Shown piece after piece: positions 41,515 to 50,813 of a DNA stretch of 64,000 bases (position 1 is its first letter; the number at the start of each line of letters is the position of its first letter). The DNA is from Candidatus Gastranaerophilales bacterium (GTDB lineage Bacteria > Cyanobacteriota > Vampirovibrionia > Gastranaerophilales > Gastranaerophilaceae): NCBI GenBank assembly GCA_944323655.1, contig CALUTL010000003.1, positions 62,001 through 126,000 on the forward strand, in the 5' to 3' direction. The translations under genes and the position numbers were made by a program. The notes under the pieces were generated by a model. That model saw nothing but the letters and a program-made list of their open reading frames with translations. It had not been told where the DNA came from and searched no databases.

Positions 41515-42327
41515 TTAAAAAACTTCATTTTCAGAAGGGAATTTACCGCTTTTTACGTCTTCGTCAAACTTTTTGGCACAATCTAATATAAAAGATTTCA
41601 TATCTCCGTATTTTCTGGCGAATTTTGGTGTGAAGTCGCTGTACTTGCCAAAAACGTCATCTGATACCAAAACCTGTGCATCACAGTATTTGCCCGCTCC
41701 GCAGGAAATCGTCGGCACTGACAAATTTTCCGTTATATATTTTGCACTTTCCTGAGGCATCATCTCCAAAACTATCGCAAATACCCCTGAGGCTTCCAGT
41801 TGTTTTGCCTGCTTCAATATTTCATCCGCTGCCTCTTGGGTTTTGCCTTGAATTTTGTATCCTCCCAATGTATTCAAAAACTGCGGAGTAAAGCCTAAAT
41901 GCCCCATTACCGGAATACCCGTTTCCACAAGTCTTTTCATGACTTCCAAAATATAATCGCTGCAACCCTCTATTTTAACTGCGTTTGCGCCGGATTTAAT
42001 CATCTCACCGCAATTTTGAATTGCAGATGCCACGTCCGTATGATAACTTAAAAACGGCATATCTGTTACGACCAAAGCTCTTTCTACACCTTTTGCAACG
42101 GCCTTTGTAAAAATTCTCATTTCTTCAACTCCGACACAATGAGTCGTTTCATAACCTAAAGCCACCATTGCAAGGCTGTCACCTATTAATATAACATCAA
42201 TTCCGGCTTCATCTAGGTATTTTGCAGTTGAATAATCGTATGCTGTCAATACCGAAAACTTTTCGCCGGAATCTTTTATTTTTTTTAATGTTTTTACATT
42301 TACTTTTTTAATCAATTGAGCACACAT
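41515..42327 (-). CDS. panB: 3-methyl-2-oxobutanoate hydroxymethyltransferase
   Basis: 270 residues, TIM-barrel PanB. Signatures include FSVLTAYDYSTAKYLDEAGID, IGDSLAMVALGY, GANAVKIEGC and GHLGFTPQ, with the metal-ligand Asp and Glu at the usual places. It adds a hydroxymethyl group from methylene-tetrahydrofolate to ketoisovalerate, giving ketopantoate. AGGAAGA precedes ATG 42327, and the gene overlaps the end of the yvcK homologue by 16 bases, implying translational coupling. It ends before the TPR protein and panC. Confidence 0.97.
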   Translation of the reverse strand: MCAQLIKKVNVKTLKKIKDSGEKFSVLTAYDYSTAKYLDEAGIDVILIGDSLAMVALGYETTHCVGVEEMRIFTKAVAKGVERALVVTDMPFLSYHTDVASAIQNCGEMIKSGANAVKIEGCSDYILEVMKRLVETGIPVMGHLGFTPQFLNTLGGYKIQGKTQEAADEILKQAKQLEASGVFAIVLEMMPQESAKYITENLSVPTISCGAGKYCDAQVLVSDDVFGKYSDFTPKFARKYGDMKSFILDCAKKFDEDVKSGKFPSENEVF

Positions 42328-43676
42328 TCTTTATCTTCCTGCTCTTTACTTGAAAAAAAATGAGGCTTCTCCGTTTTGGTTTCTTTTCTGAACCAGTAAT
42401 AAATCGCTCTTGCAACCCTGTTTGAACTGTGTCTGACAAACCCTTCACGGCTATCTTCTATAAGCTTTTTAGCAAAAATTCTAACACCGAGTTTTCGCAA
42501 ATTCTCCACATCTATTCTTACAGGATAGGATCCGGCAAGCTCATATTTTTTAGCCAAATTTGCAGGAATACAATCATTTACCAAAACCGCATCTATTATA
42601 TTTCTGCTGTTCGCATGTTTCATCAAAGCTTGAACATGGTCTGAGGCTTTATAATTATCAGTTTCACCAGGCTGAGTCATTATATTACATACATAAATTT
42701 TCCTTGCGTGTGATTTTGCAATTTCTTGAGATATTTCCTCTATCAGAAGGTTAGGTATCACACTTGTATAAAGGCTTCCGGGCCCTAAAATAATCAAATC
42801 CGCTTCCTTAATTGCCGCAATCACGTCAACCAAAGCTCTGCAATTTTTAGGATCGGTATAAAGCCGTTTAATCTTACCGTGAGCTTCAGGGATATTAGAT
42901 TCACCGTGAATTATACGCCCGTCTTCCATTTCGGCAACAAGCTTCATATCATCCAATGTTGACGGTAAAACTCTGCCTCTGATTGAAAGAACATTTGATG
43001 ATTCTTTTACAGCACGAACCATATCGCCCGTAATTGCGCATAATGCTGTCAGAAAAAGATTTCCAAAACTATGCCCCTCAAGCCCTTCACCTGACTTAAA
43101 TCTGTATTGAAAAAGCTTTGTAATCAAATCTTCGTCATCAGCTAAGGCTGCGATACAGTTTCTGATATCACCGGGAGGAAGAATTCCCATATCCTCTCTC
43201 AAACGTCCCGAACTCCCGCCGTCATCGCCGACTGTTACAACCGCCGTAATGTTGTTTGTTATGTGTTTTATACCTTTTAACAGCATTGACAAACCTGTTC
43301 CGCCGCCAACTGCTACAATTTTAGGACCTTTATTAAGTTTTCTGCGTCTGTATAACGCTTCCAGAATATTATCACCGGCTTTTTCTGAATTTAAACCCAG
43401 CATTGATATGTTCGTTTTTTGCCAGCCTTTAAAAAACACACCGGCTCCAAACATTACGATTGCAAAAGCAAGCCACTCCGTCGAAACGGTCATTGCCACT
43501 TTTCGAATAAACATCATTGTATAAAATACCGGTTTTATATCAAACAGTATTAAAAAACCGATTGTCATCATTAATGCGCCTAAAAATATCATTGCAAACC
43601 ATCTTTTGACCTGCAATCCCGGCATTAACCAAGCCGCATCCTTTGGCATTCTCATACTGTTTCTTAGTTTTTTCAT
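42312..43676 (-). CDS. YvcK/CofD-like protein (gluconeogenesis factor), membrane-anchored
   Basis: 454 residues. The family core starts with KIVAVGGGTGLSMLLKGIK and TVGDDGGSSGRLREDMGILPPGDIRNC, the nucleotide-sugar-binding signature of YvcK, followed by GLEGHSFGNLFLTAL and LGPGSLYTSVIPNLL. YvcK proteins are needed for growth on gluconeogenic carbon and cell shape in Firmicutes and bind UDP-sugars. Here an N-terminal extension of about 110 residues has two hydrophobic segments (about residues 28-55 and 66-86), so the protein is likely membrane-attached; many cyanobacterial homologues share this. GGAAG precedes ATG 43676. It overlaps panB. Confidence 0.9.
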   Translation of the reverse strand: MKKLRNSMRMPKDAAWLMPGLQVKRWFAMIFLGALMMTIGFLILFDIKPVFYTMMFIRKVAMTVSTEWLAFAIVMFGAGVFFKGWQKTNISMLGLNSEKAGDNILEALYRRRKLNKGPKIVAVGGGTGLSMLLKGIKHITNNITAVVTVGDDGGSSGRLREDMGILPPGDIRNCIAALADDEDLITKLFQYRFKSGEGLEGHSFGNLFLTALCAITGDMVRAVKESSNVLSIRGRVLPSTLDDMKLVAEMEDGRIIHGESNIPEAHGKIKRLYTDPKNCRALVDVIAAIKEADLIILGPGSLYTSVIPNLLIEEISQEIAKSHARKIYVCNIMTQPGETDNYKASDHVQALMKHANSRNIIDAVLVNDCIPANLAKKYELAGSYPVRIDVENLRKLGVRIFAKKLIEDSREGFVRHSSNRVARAIYYWFRKETKTEKPHFFSSKEQEDKECVLN

Positions 43677-43694
43677 ATTTTACTTCCTTGTCTG

Positions 43695-44495
43695 TTATAC
43701 CCAGCCTGATTCACAAGCATTCTTATAGTTTACGGGAACCGGCTGAATTATACTAACTGCTTCTTTTGCAATTTCTTCTATATTCGGAATTTTTCCGGAA
43801 AAATGAAGTGTGTCGGCTGTCACAAATGTTTTTCCGCCTTCTTTATTTGAAACTTGTGAATAATTCAAAAGCGTCCTTAATTTTCCGATATAATCAAAGG
43901 CACTGTAATTATCTTTTGCTGAAAAATCAATTGTACCGTCCAAATTATATGTTTTTTCAAGTTGAACTTCCTGAGCAATCGGGATATTTATATATTCTCC
44001 GGTTTTTTCGATTACGTCGCCCGCAGCACCATAATACACAAGCCACTGAGAACATTTTTTTATTGCTTTCGCAACTGCACAGGCAAAAGTAAAATCTTCC
44101 GCCGCACGTTTGTACATTGCACCGTGAGGACGAACATGTTCTATCTCCATTTTGTAACTTTTGGCAAACGACATTATAGCCCCCACCTGATACAAAACAA
44201 GAGCTTCTATCTCATCTTCATCAAGCTCCATAGCACGATACCCGAACCCTTGAATATCATCATATCCGATATGCGCACCAACTACAATGTTTTTCTCTTT
44301 CGCAGCCAGCAAAGCATTTCTGATAGTTAAGGGATCCCCTGCGTGAAATCCGCAAGATATGTTTACAGAACTTACATAATCTAAAAGTCCGTATTCGGAA
44401 TTGTTCTTATATACCCCGAAACTTTGCGCCAAATCGCAGTTAAAATCTATATTCTTAATCTGTTTTCTCTCAGGTTTTTCCAATTGCTGCTGCAT
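43695..44495 (-). CDS. pxpA: 5-oxoprolinase subunit A (LamB/YcsF family)
   Basis: 266 residues. The LamB/YcsF signatures are clear: DFNCDLAQSFGVYKNN, SVNISCGFHAGDPLTIRNAL, VVGAHIGYDD (usually H-P-x-Y-x-D), EHVRPHGAMYKR and the late D-x-x-Y. PxpA is part of the ATP-dependent 5-oxoprolinase complex that opens pyroglutamate to glutamate together with PxpB and PxpC. Neither PxpB nor PxpC is present in the window, so this may be an orphan subunit or the partner genes are elsewhere. AAAGGATG precedes ATG 44495. It lies upstream of the yvcK homologue in the same direction. Confidence 0.88.
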   Translation of the reverse strand: MQQQLEKPERKQIKNIDFNCDLAQSFGVYKNNSEYGLLDYVSSVNISCGFHAGDPLTIRNALLAAKEKNIVVGAHIGYDDIQGFGYRAMELDEDEIEALVLYQVGAIMSFAKSYKMEIEHVRPHGAMYKRAAEDFTFACAVAKAIKKCSQWLVYYGAAGDVIEKTGEYINIPIAQEVQLEKTYNLDGTIDFSAKDNYSAFDYIGKLRTLLNYSQVSNKEGGKTFVTADTLHFSGKIPNIEEIAKEAVSIIQPVPVNYKNACESGWV

Positions 44496-44580
44496 AGTTC
44501 ATCCTTTGTAAAGTCACTAACTCAATAAATTTATTATACTTACTAAATAATTTATTGCCAGTATCTTTACATAATCTTAA

Positions 44581-45210
44581 CTATGGGCGGTAAATGTCTG
44601 CCAATTCCAAAAATAAGCACTGCTTTGTATAATGCGCAAGCTGAGAAGCATCAGCTTGTGTGTATTTTTTTATATTGAAGCAAAAATCAAATTTATTGCC
44701 GCTATTTTTCTTGCGTCTGTCAAAAAATAAATACAAATACCCGTTTGTTAATATGTAATAATCGGACTTGAAATATTCATAATCAGCTATTTGCTCTATT
44801 GGACAAACATTTTCAAACGGATTGTTGTATATGTTGCCTTCAAAATCAACATCCTCGTCTTTGAACGGGAAGTATTTTATCGCAAGAGCTGTCTTACGAA
44901 ATTTGCTGCGATCCCATTTTTTTACCAGATAATCCGGCATACAGCCGTTTCTGCCGACAAAACTTTGAAACTCCCTCATATCATAAGTGTTATACCCTAA
45001 AACCATAAAAAACGGATATATAAGTTTCTCTCTGATTTCTTTTTCCGAAAGCGTCTCAAATTTCTGAAGCGCAGCACCGTTTTTGATAAGTGCCATATTT
45101 CTTGCAAGCACACGACGATTGAGTTTATATATTACTCTTTTACAAAATACATAAACAAAACCCGAAACCGTTAAGACTATCAGAAACAGTAAAACTGCAA
45201 TTTCAACCAT
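44581..45210 (-). CDS. Membrane-anchored protein with degenerate HsdR-N-like domain, putative
   Basis: 209 residues. One N-terminal transmembrane helix (about residues 4-25) anchors the protein. The rest resembles the type I restriction HSDR_N fold: EKEIREKLIYPFFMVLGYNTYDMREFQ, then MPDYLVKK and a strand ending in ALAIKYF. The expected PD...(E)xK motif keeps PD but the acidic position is Ala in ALAIK, so nuclease activity is unlikely. A TATAAT-like box (45219-45224) sits 8 bases before ATG 45210, compatible with a leaderless mRNA. Not a standard restriction gene; the family call is tentative. Confidence 0.5.
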   Translation of the reverse strand: MVEIAVLLFLIVLTVSGFVYVFCKRVIYKLNRRVLARNMALIKNGAALQKFETLSEKEIREKLIYPFFMVLGYNTYDMREFQSFVGRNGCMPDYLVKKWDRSKFRKTALAIKYFPFKDEDVDFEGNIYNNPFENVCPIEQIADYEYFKSDYYILTNGYLYLFFDRRKKNSGNKFDFCFNIKKYTQADASQLAHYTKQCLFLELADIYRP

Positions 45211-45284
45211 ACTTCGTTATTATAACTCTTTTTTATAAAAAAATCTACCCCTTTTATAAAAATATTCATATTAATTAAAGCAAA

Positions 45285-45312
45285 AAGACCGCCTCTTTGC
45301 AGAAACGGTCTT
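45285..45312 (-). terminator. Terminator after rpsT
   Basis: AAGACCG (45285-45291) pairs with CGGTCTT (45306-45312); on the minus strand the stem runs into TTTTTGC, just after the rpsT stop. Confidence 0.7.
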
Positions 45313-45333
45313 GTAAGCTTTAAAATCTATTAA

Positions 45334-45603
45334 CTACTTTGCTTGAATTTTATTCAATGCTTTGGTTAATCTGGATTTCTTTCTGGCAGCTGTGTTCTTG
45401 TGCAAAACACCCTTTGATACAGCCTTGTCACAAAGTTTGTAAACATTTGATAATGCAGCATTCAAAGCTTCCTTATCTGCTGATGTGCTTAACTCAAGAA
45501 CTTTCTTAACCGCAGTTTTAATTGAAGATTTCATTGCAACATTGCGAAGTCTGTTTCTTTCTGCAACTAAGATTCTTTTTTTAGAAGATTTAATATTTGC
45601 CAT
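45334..45603 (-). CDS. rpsT: 30S ribosomal protein S20
   Basis: 89 residues, standard size, starting MANIKSSKKRILVAERNRLRN and including the signature A-V-S-KGVLHKNTAARKKSRLTKALNK. S20 is an early 16S rRNA-binding protein. It is monocistronic, with its own promoter and leader upstream and a terminator right after. The plus strand frame over the gene is a shadow. Confidence 0.98.
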   Translation of the reverse strand: MANIKSSKKRILVAERNRLRNVAMKSSIKTAVKKVLELSTSADKEALNAALSNVYKLCDKAVSKGVLHKNTAARKKSRLTKALNKIQAK

Positions 45604-45673
45604 TTTATTTGCCTTTCTTTACTCTTGCGTTCGGTTAATGACTCCGAACTCATCTGAGGATGTGAGCCTCTTC

Positions 45674-45702
45674 ATTTTAATTAAAACACTTTCATTTTGC
45701 AA
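45674..45702 (-). promoter_or_regulatory. Promoter of rpsT
   Basis: On the minus strand TTGCAA (45702-45697), 17 bases, TAAAAT (45679-45674). The leader then contains a GTTCGG/CCGAAC hairpin before rpsT. Confidence 0.65.
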
Positions 45703-45854
45703 GTATTTCCTTTTTATTGTTAAGCTTCAGCTTTATTTTGTAACAATATGTAAAATTATACGCTTTCATATTATTTTTTTTGAGAATTTAACCGATATAT
45801 CATAAGTCCCATAAAATTTGCGGATATATCATTTTTATAGGAGCTTTAGAACTA

Positions 45855-48761
45855 ATGCCAGTAGGCTTAACAGTCCAACAAAAACAAGCAATCTCTGAAT
45901 ACAGGCAACAGAACAATATAAGTTCTACCGTAAGTGATGAACAAATTATACAAAAAATGATAAAAAGCGGGAAACTTCCGGCTTGTTTCAGCTCGCTTGC
46001 TGTATCAAAAACTTCAAACCACAAAAATAACGAACAAATTTTTACAAAAAATACAAATACACAGCCTGCTTCCAACCAAAATGAAACAGAAGCAACAAAA
46101 CTAGAAAAACAATTGACCGCATTAGGACTTACAAACCGGAACGGCGCCGGTGAAAAAATTAAAATTGACGATCAAGAATTTACTATAATCGGTGAAGCTA
46201 CAAACGGTAGAAAAATCGTACAAGATTCAAATAAACAAATTCAAGTAATTTCACATGATAATAAAATTCTGGATAAAAATTATGTTCTTCAGAAAAATGC
46301 GACTGATGCCATCAAAAACAATTCACAAGCTGCACAAAATACAACTCTGATATTACTTGATGCCTATGCTAAAAAAGCAGAAATCTCTTTTCAAGATCAA
46401 TTAGCAAAAGACGGCTGGGCAGGAGATTTAGCAGACGGGATTAGTATACTTTGGGGTTCTGATAACCGAGCTTCAAAAGTTAGTAAAGATCTTGATAAGT
46501 ATAAAAAAGATATTGAAGAATTAAGAAAAGCTGCTGAACAAGGTGATAAAAAGTTTAATGAAAAATTTAAAAAGATGTTTGGTGTTGAGTTTAACCAGCA
46601 AGCAATAGCTGATTACATACAAAACCCGTCCGAAGAAAATTATAAAAAAGCCTTCGGCACCAAAAACAACATAACAGAACGGGTCGAAGATTACAACAAA
46701 TCACAGCAAACAGGAGCCAGTGTAGTTAAAGGTACAGCAACAGTTGGTGCCGGAATTGCAATAGGTGTAGCAACCGGAGGTACAGGACTTGTCGGACTAG
46801 GAGCTGCTGCAGCAGCAACAGGCGGAGCAAGTGCCGTAATCAATGTTTCAGACAGATTAACATCCGATGTAGGATTACAAGAAGGCGAACTGCAAGACAT
46901 ACTTGTAAGCGCAGCTTGGGACGGAGCCTCCGTAATCGCAGGTGGTGCTGTCGGCAAAGTTGCCGGCGCTGCAATTAAAGGCAGCTCAACCGCTGCTGCT
47001 GCCGGAAGAACTGCGATTAACGTAGCAGGGGATGTCGCTATGGGAACCGCTCAAGAACTCGCTGAAACAGGTACAATAACAGCAGAAGGCGTAATTATAA
47101 ATGCAGCAATGGGAGGCGTTGGCGGTGCCGCTGAAAGCGGAATTCTTAAAGCAGGCAAAAATAAAATTAAAGGCTTATTCAATAACAATACAAATTCCAA
47201 AAGCACTTCAGCACCTGTAAATAATACACCAAATTCAACTTCTACACAAAATTTATCCGGACAAAAAAAATCAGAAATTTCTTACATACGTGAAAAAAAT
47301 AACGACACACCTGATGTTCAAAATTCTACCAATACACCCGATAATATACCCGAAACTAAAAATCCGTCAGCTCAAGTTAATTCTTCAAACTCCGAATATC
47401 CTGCCATTGATAATTTCTTAGCTAAAAACGGAAATGTAACCGCAGAAGAATTAGAATCTTTTGAAGAAGCTGCAGACGATATCATCAATAAAGCATACTC
47501 ACAAGCTCTCGAAAACCCAAAAGAAACTTTGGATAAATTAGAACAAGCTTATAAACAAACAGAAAATAAAAATATGCTTAATATGATAAATATAATAAGA
47601 AAAAATTATGAAAAAGCCGGCATAAAAGTTTCAAACATTTATACCAACCATCACGCAAAAAATGAAAATATTGAAAAGATTATAACCTCATCACAAAATA
47701 TGGATAAAAAAACTATCGAAGCATTTCTTGATTTAGATCAAACTCTTGGATTAGTCGAAGACCCAAAAGTTAAAGATCTTATTAATGAACAACTTGAACA
47801 ATACATAAAAGCCAATGGGAAAGTTGATGAAGACTTTTTATTCCATCTGCAATCCACAGTTGACACCGTTAATGCATATAACGGACACTACTCTGCATTT
47901 AAAGCCGAAGATTATGATGAACTTTCGGCAATGGCAAGATTTTCGAAAATGGAAATAACATTTAACGGAAAGTTTATAGAAGGCAAAAATGTAATCTCTG
48001 GTGACGAAATTGATAAATTTTCCGATCAAACTAAATCAGCATTACAAAAAGATTTTGAAACAGAAAATAAACTTTATCCGATGCGTCAATATTTTAAAGA
48101 CAACGTGTCGCCTGACAAATCATATTTTAACAGCAAAGCAAGCTCAGAACTTTCCGATCACTTGTATGACAACTATTATTTGAAAGAATTAGAAAAACAA
48201 AATGTTGCACCGGAAATAATCCAAAAATGCAAAGAATTGAATGAAAAACTGGGTGTCAAAGTAATGATACCGGCAAACCAGAATTTAGCACCTGATTTTC
48301 TGGATAAAATAGACACTGAATTGACAAAATGGCAGAAAGCAAGTAATGGACAAGCCCAAATGCCTCCTGTAATTGATTTCAGCACGGTAAAAACCACTTG
48401 GTTTGGAGAAGGCGCAGCAGGAGGATATTCTGAAGCTGATTTCAACGGTTCTTTAGCTTTCAATCCTTCTAGCAGGAAAAATCAAAGTGATGAATTTTCT
48501 CAAATAATCAGACACGAAATGACTCATTCAAATGATACTAAATTCAATATGATTAATGAAGATTTAGATAATACCATTTCCAAATACGAAAAAGAAATGA
48601 AAGAAGCAGGAATCAGTGATTATTACATTGAATATGCCCATACGGATAAGAGAGAATTTATAGCTGTTGCAGCCCAAGGTGACGTAACAAAATATTCAGA
48701 TGATTTCAAAAAGGTTCTTATCGACAATGGAATGCCAGAATGGTTCTTTAATATAAATTAA
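45855..48761 (+). CDS. Large multidomain protein with HExxH metallopeptidase-like C-terminus
   Basis: 968 residues, AGGAG before ATG 45855. The N-terminus (residues 1-55) is a small helical module (LTVQQKQAISEYRQQNN, DEQIIQKMIKSGKLP). A charged region follows, then a glycine/alanine-rich glycine-zipper stretch at about residues 290-440 (ATVGAGIAIGVATGGTG, VGLGAAAAATGG), a Ser/Asn-rich linker, a helical domain, and a C-terminal putative zinc peptidase: His887-Glu-Met-Thr-His891 with a later Glu934 in REFIAVAAQGD, as in anthrax lethal-factor-type metalloproteases. Such gly-zipper plus C-terminal enzyme layouts recall polymorphic toxins or effectors. No immunity gene is evident next to it. No signal peptide; export route unknown. 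Confidence 0.75.
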   Translation: MPVGLTVQQKQAISEYRQQNNISSTVSDEQIIQKMIKSGKLPACFSSLAVSKTSNHKNNEQIFTKNTNTQPASNQNETEATKLEKQLTALGLTNRNGAGEKIKIDDQEFTIIGEATNGRKIVQDSNKQIQVISHDNKILDKNYVLQKNATDAIKNNSQAAQNTTLILLDAYAKKAEISFQDQLAKDGWAGDLADGISILWGSDNRASKVSKDLDKYKKDIEELRKAAEQGDKKFNEKFKKMFGVEFNQQAIADYIQNPSEENYKKAFGTKNNITERVEDYNKSQQTGASVVKGTATVGAGIAIGVATGGTGLVGLGAAAAATGGASAVINVSDRLTSDVGLQEGELQDILVSAAWDGASVIAGGAVGKVAGAAIKGSSTAAAAGRTAINVAGDVAMGTAQELAETGTITAEGVIINAAMGGVGGAAESGILKAGKNKIKGLFNNNTNSKSTSAPVNNTPNSTSTQNLSGQKKSEISYIREKNNDTPDVQNSTNTPDNIPETKNPSAQVNSSNSEYPAIDNFLAKNGNVTAEELESFEEAADDIINKAYSQALENPKETLDKLEQAYKQTENKNMLNMINIIRKNYEKAGIKVSNIYTNHHAKNENIEKIITSSQNMDKKTIEAFLDLDQTLGLVEDPKVKDLINEQLEQYIKANGKVDEDFLFHLQSTVDTVNAYNGHYSAFKAEDYDELSAMARFSKMEITFNGKFIEGKNVISGDEIDKFSDQTKSALQKDFETENKLYPMRQYFKDNVSPDKSYFNSKASSELSDHLYDNYYLKELEKQNVAPEIIQKCKELNEKLGVKVMIPANQNLAPDFLDKIDTELTKWQKASNGQAQMPPVIDFSTVKTTWFGEGAAGGYSEADFNGSLAFNPSSRKNQSDEFSQIIRHEMTHSNDTKFNMINEDLDNTISKYEKEMKEAGISDYYIEYAHTDKREFIAVAAQGDVTKYSDDFKKVLIDNGMPEWFFNIN

Positions 48762-48983
48762 TTGTCCACACATTTATTAAAAATTTCTACAAATTATCCT
48801 CAAAAATAATTCTAGAGGATTGTATATTGCGTATATAAAAATAATCATTAAAATTTGTAACATTATTCACAAGAATTAGCTCTTAAGGATTATATTTTTT
48901 AGCCTTTTGTGGTATATATAAATGTAAGAGAGTTGGATTATAGTTATATAATAATTCATCGAGAAGAAGATATGGAGGCAAAG
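48762..48983. other. Intergenic AT-rich region with one hairpin
   Basis: About 220 bases before the GH57 gene. ATCCTC (48797) and GAGGAT (48817) can pair, without a T run. No gene or clear promoter was identified. Confidence 0.3.
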
Positions 48984-50705
48984 ATGTCAGTAGGACAATT
49001 CGTATTTATGTTACACAGCCACCTTCCCTATTACAGAAAAGCCGGCATGTGGCCTTTCGGGGAAGAAAACCTTTATGAGTGCATGGCAGAAACTTATGTT
49101 CCCCTGCTTAATGCCATTTCTGAACTTTATGAGGAAGGGATTAAAGCAAAACTTACTGTCGGTATTACTCCGATATTAGCAGAACAACTTAATGATGAGC
49201 ACCTGAAAAACGGTTTTGTCAAATATTTAGATTCCAGAATTGCGCAAGTATCTAAGGATCTTGAAAGATATCCTGATCCGAAAGTTGCTCATTCTCAGCA
49301 CTTAAAATACCTTGCTAAATATTATTTTGACTGGTTTAATCATATTAAAGATTCTTTTGTAAATAAATACGGAATGGATTTAATTTCACAATTCAAAAAA
49401 TATCAAGATTTGGGTTGCATTGAAATAACAACATCCGGAGCGACTCACGGTTTTTCACCGCTTCTTGCAACTGACAGCAACCTGAATGCACAATTTAAAG
49501 TCGGTTCCGATACTACAAAACGTCTATTCGGTAAAAAAGCATGCGGATGCTGGCTTCCGGAATGCGCTTACAGACAAGGTTACGAATATGTAGGCAAAGA
49601 CGGTCAAAAACATTGGCGTCCTGCTATTGAAGTTACTCTTCAAAATAATGACATTGAATATTTCTTTACTGAATCTCACGTTATAGAAGGCGGTAATTCT
49701 ATCGGAAACAGACGTGTAATCGGTGTTTACGGAAATATCGAATACATTCCGCTTCCGGAACGTCCTGCTACCGGTTATGATACTTATTCAGCTTACTGGC
49801 TTCCGGATGCTCAAGTTGCCGTTATGGGCAGAAATGACAGAGCCGGTTATCAGGTTTGGTCTGCAGCTGACGGTTATCCGGGGGACGGCTGCTTTAGAGA
49901 ATTCCACAAAAAAGATGATAAATCAGGTATGCACTATTGGAGAATAACTTCTCCGACTACTGATTTAGGCGATAAAATGCTTTATGATCCGGTGCTTGCT
50001 TTGAACAAAGTAAACGAAAACTCTGATCATTATACAACTTTGATTTACCATATGCTTAACGATTACAAAAAAGCTACCGGTAAAGAAGGTTTGGTAATGG
50101 TTTCATTTGATACGGAACTTTTCGGACACTGGTGGTTTGAGGGTGTTGAATTTATTAAACAAGTTATCAAAAAATTCGCTACATACCTTCCTGAAGTTGA
50201 AAGAATGACTGCCGGGGAATATGTACACACTTATCCTCCGAAAGAAGCTATCCAGATACCTGAAAGCTCTTGGGGACAAGGCGGGCATTTCTATGTTTGG
50301 AACAACCACTTAACCGAATGGATGTGGCCTATTATCCATGCTTGCGAAAAACGTATCAACAAAATTGCGGATCAGTATCCTGAAATACCGGAAGATAAGC
50401 TTCTTCACAGAGCTTTAAATCAGATGGCAAGAGAAAACCTTCTGCTTCAAAGTTCAGATTGGCCATTCCTGATTACTACTTGGCAGGCGAAAGATTACGC
50501 AACTGACAGATTCAGAGAACATGTTGACAGATTTGAAAAAATTTGCGATATGATTGAAAGCGGTAATATCAATGATAATGAGCTTAAACAAATCGAAAGT
50601 ATTGATAACTGCTTTGCTGATATTGATTACAGAGTTTACCAATCAATTGAGGAAGGCGTTATTCCGCAGCAATCTAAAAAGTTGGCTCCTTTATACGCTG
50701 ACTAG
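48984..50705 (+). CDS. GH57 glycoside hydrolase, probable 1,4-alpha-glucan branching enzyme
   Basis: 573 residues from ATG 48984, chosen because GGAGG is 5 bases upstream and the family start MSVGQFVFMLHSHLPYYRK follows; the upstream frame to 48909 is spurious. The GH57 motifs are present: HSHLPYY, catalytic nucleophile Glu193 in GCWLPECAYRQGYE, and acid/base Asp376 in SFDTELFGHWWFEG, which fits the branching-enzyme branch. The late part with GQGGHFYVWNN and helical C-terminus is the DUF1957-like tail. It would make alpha-1,6 branches in glycogen. The amylopullulanase branch is the alternative. The GH13 enzyme at 8-9.8 kb may act on the same polymer. Confidence 0.88.
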   Translation: MSVGQFVFMLHSHLPYYRKAGMWPFGEENLYECMAETYVPLLNAISELYEEGIKAKLTVGITPILAEQLNDEHLKNGFVKYLDSRIAQVSKDLERYPDPKVAHSQHLKYLAKYYFDWFNHIKDSFVNKYGMDLISQFKKYQDLGCIEITTSGATHGFSPLLATDSNLNAQFKVGSDTTKRLFGKKACGCWLPECAYRQGYEYVGKDGQKHWRPAIEVTLQNNDIEYFFTESHVIEGGNSIGNRRVIGVYGNIEYIPLPERPATGYDTYSAYWLPDAQVAVMGRNDRAGYQVWSAADGYPGDGCFREFHKKDDKSGMHYWRITSPTTDLGDKMLYDPVLALNKVNENSDHYTTLIYHMLNDYKKATGKEGLVMVSFDTELFGHWWFEGVEFIKQVIKKFATYLPEVERMTAGEYVHTYPPKEAIQIPESSWGQGGHFYVWNNHLTEWMWPIIHACEKRINKIADQYPEIPEDKLLHRALNQMARENLLLQSSDWPFLITTWQAKDYATDRFREHVDRFEKICDMIESGNINDNELKQIESIDNCFADIDYRVYQSIEEGVIPQQSKKLAPLYAD

Positions 50706-50744
50706 TAAAATCTTTTAAGCAATGCTAAATTATTCATTTACATA

Positions 50745-50770
50745 AAAAAGCTCCCTATCGGGAGCTTTTT
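50745..50770 (+). terminator. Terminator after the GH57 gene
   Basis: AAAAAGCTCCC (50745-50755), loop TATC, GGGAGCTTTTT (50760-50770). Perfect stem; T run on the 3' side; convergent with the minus-strand gene ending at 50814. Confidence 0.85.
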
Positions 50771-50813
50771 GCTTGCTATTTTTATTTTAATTCTGCACAT
50801 CCTAATAAAAATA

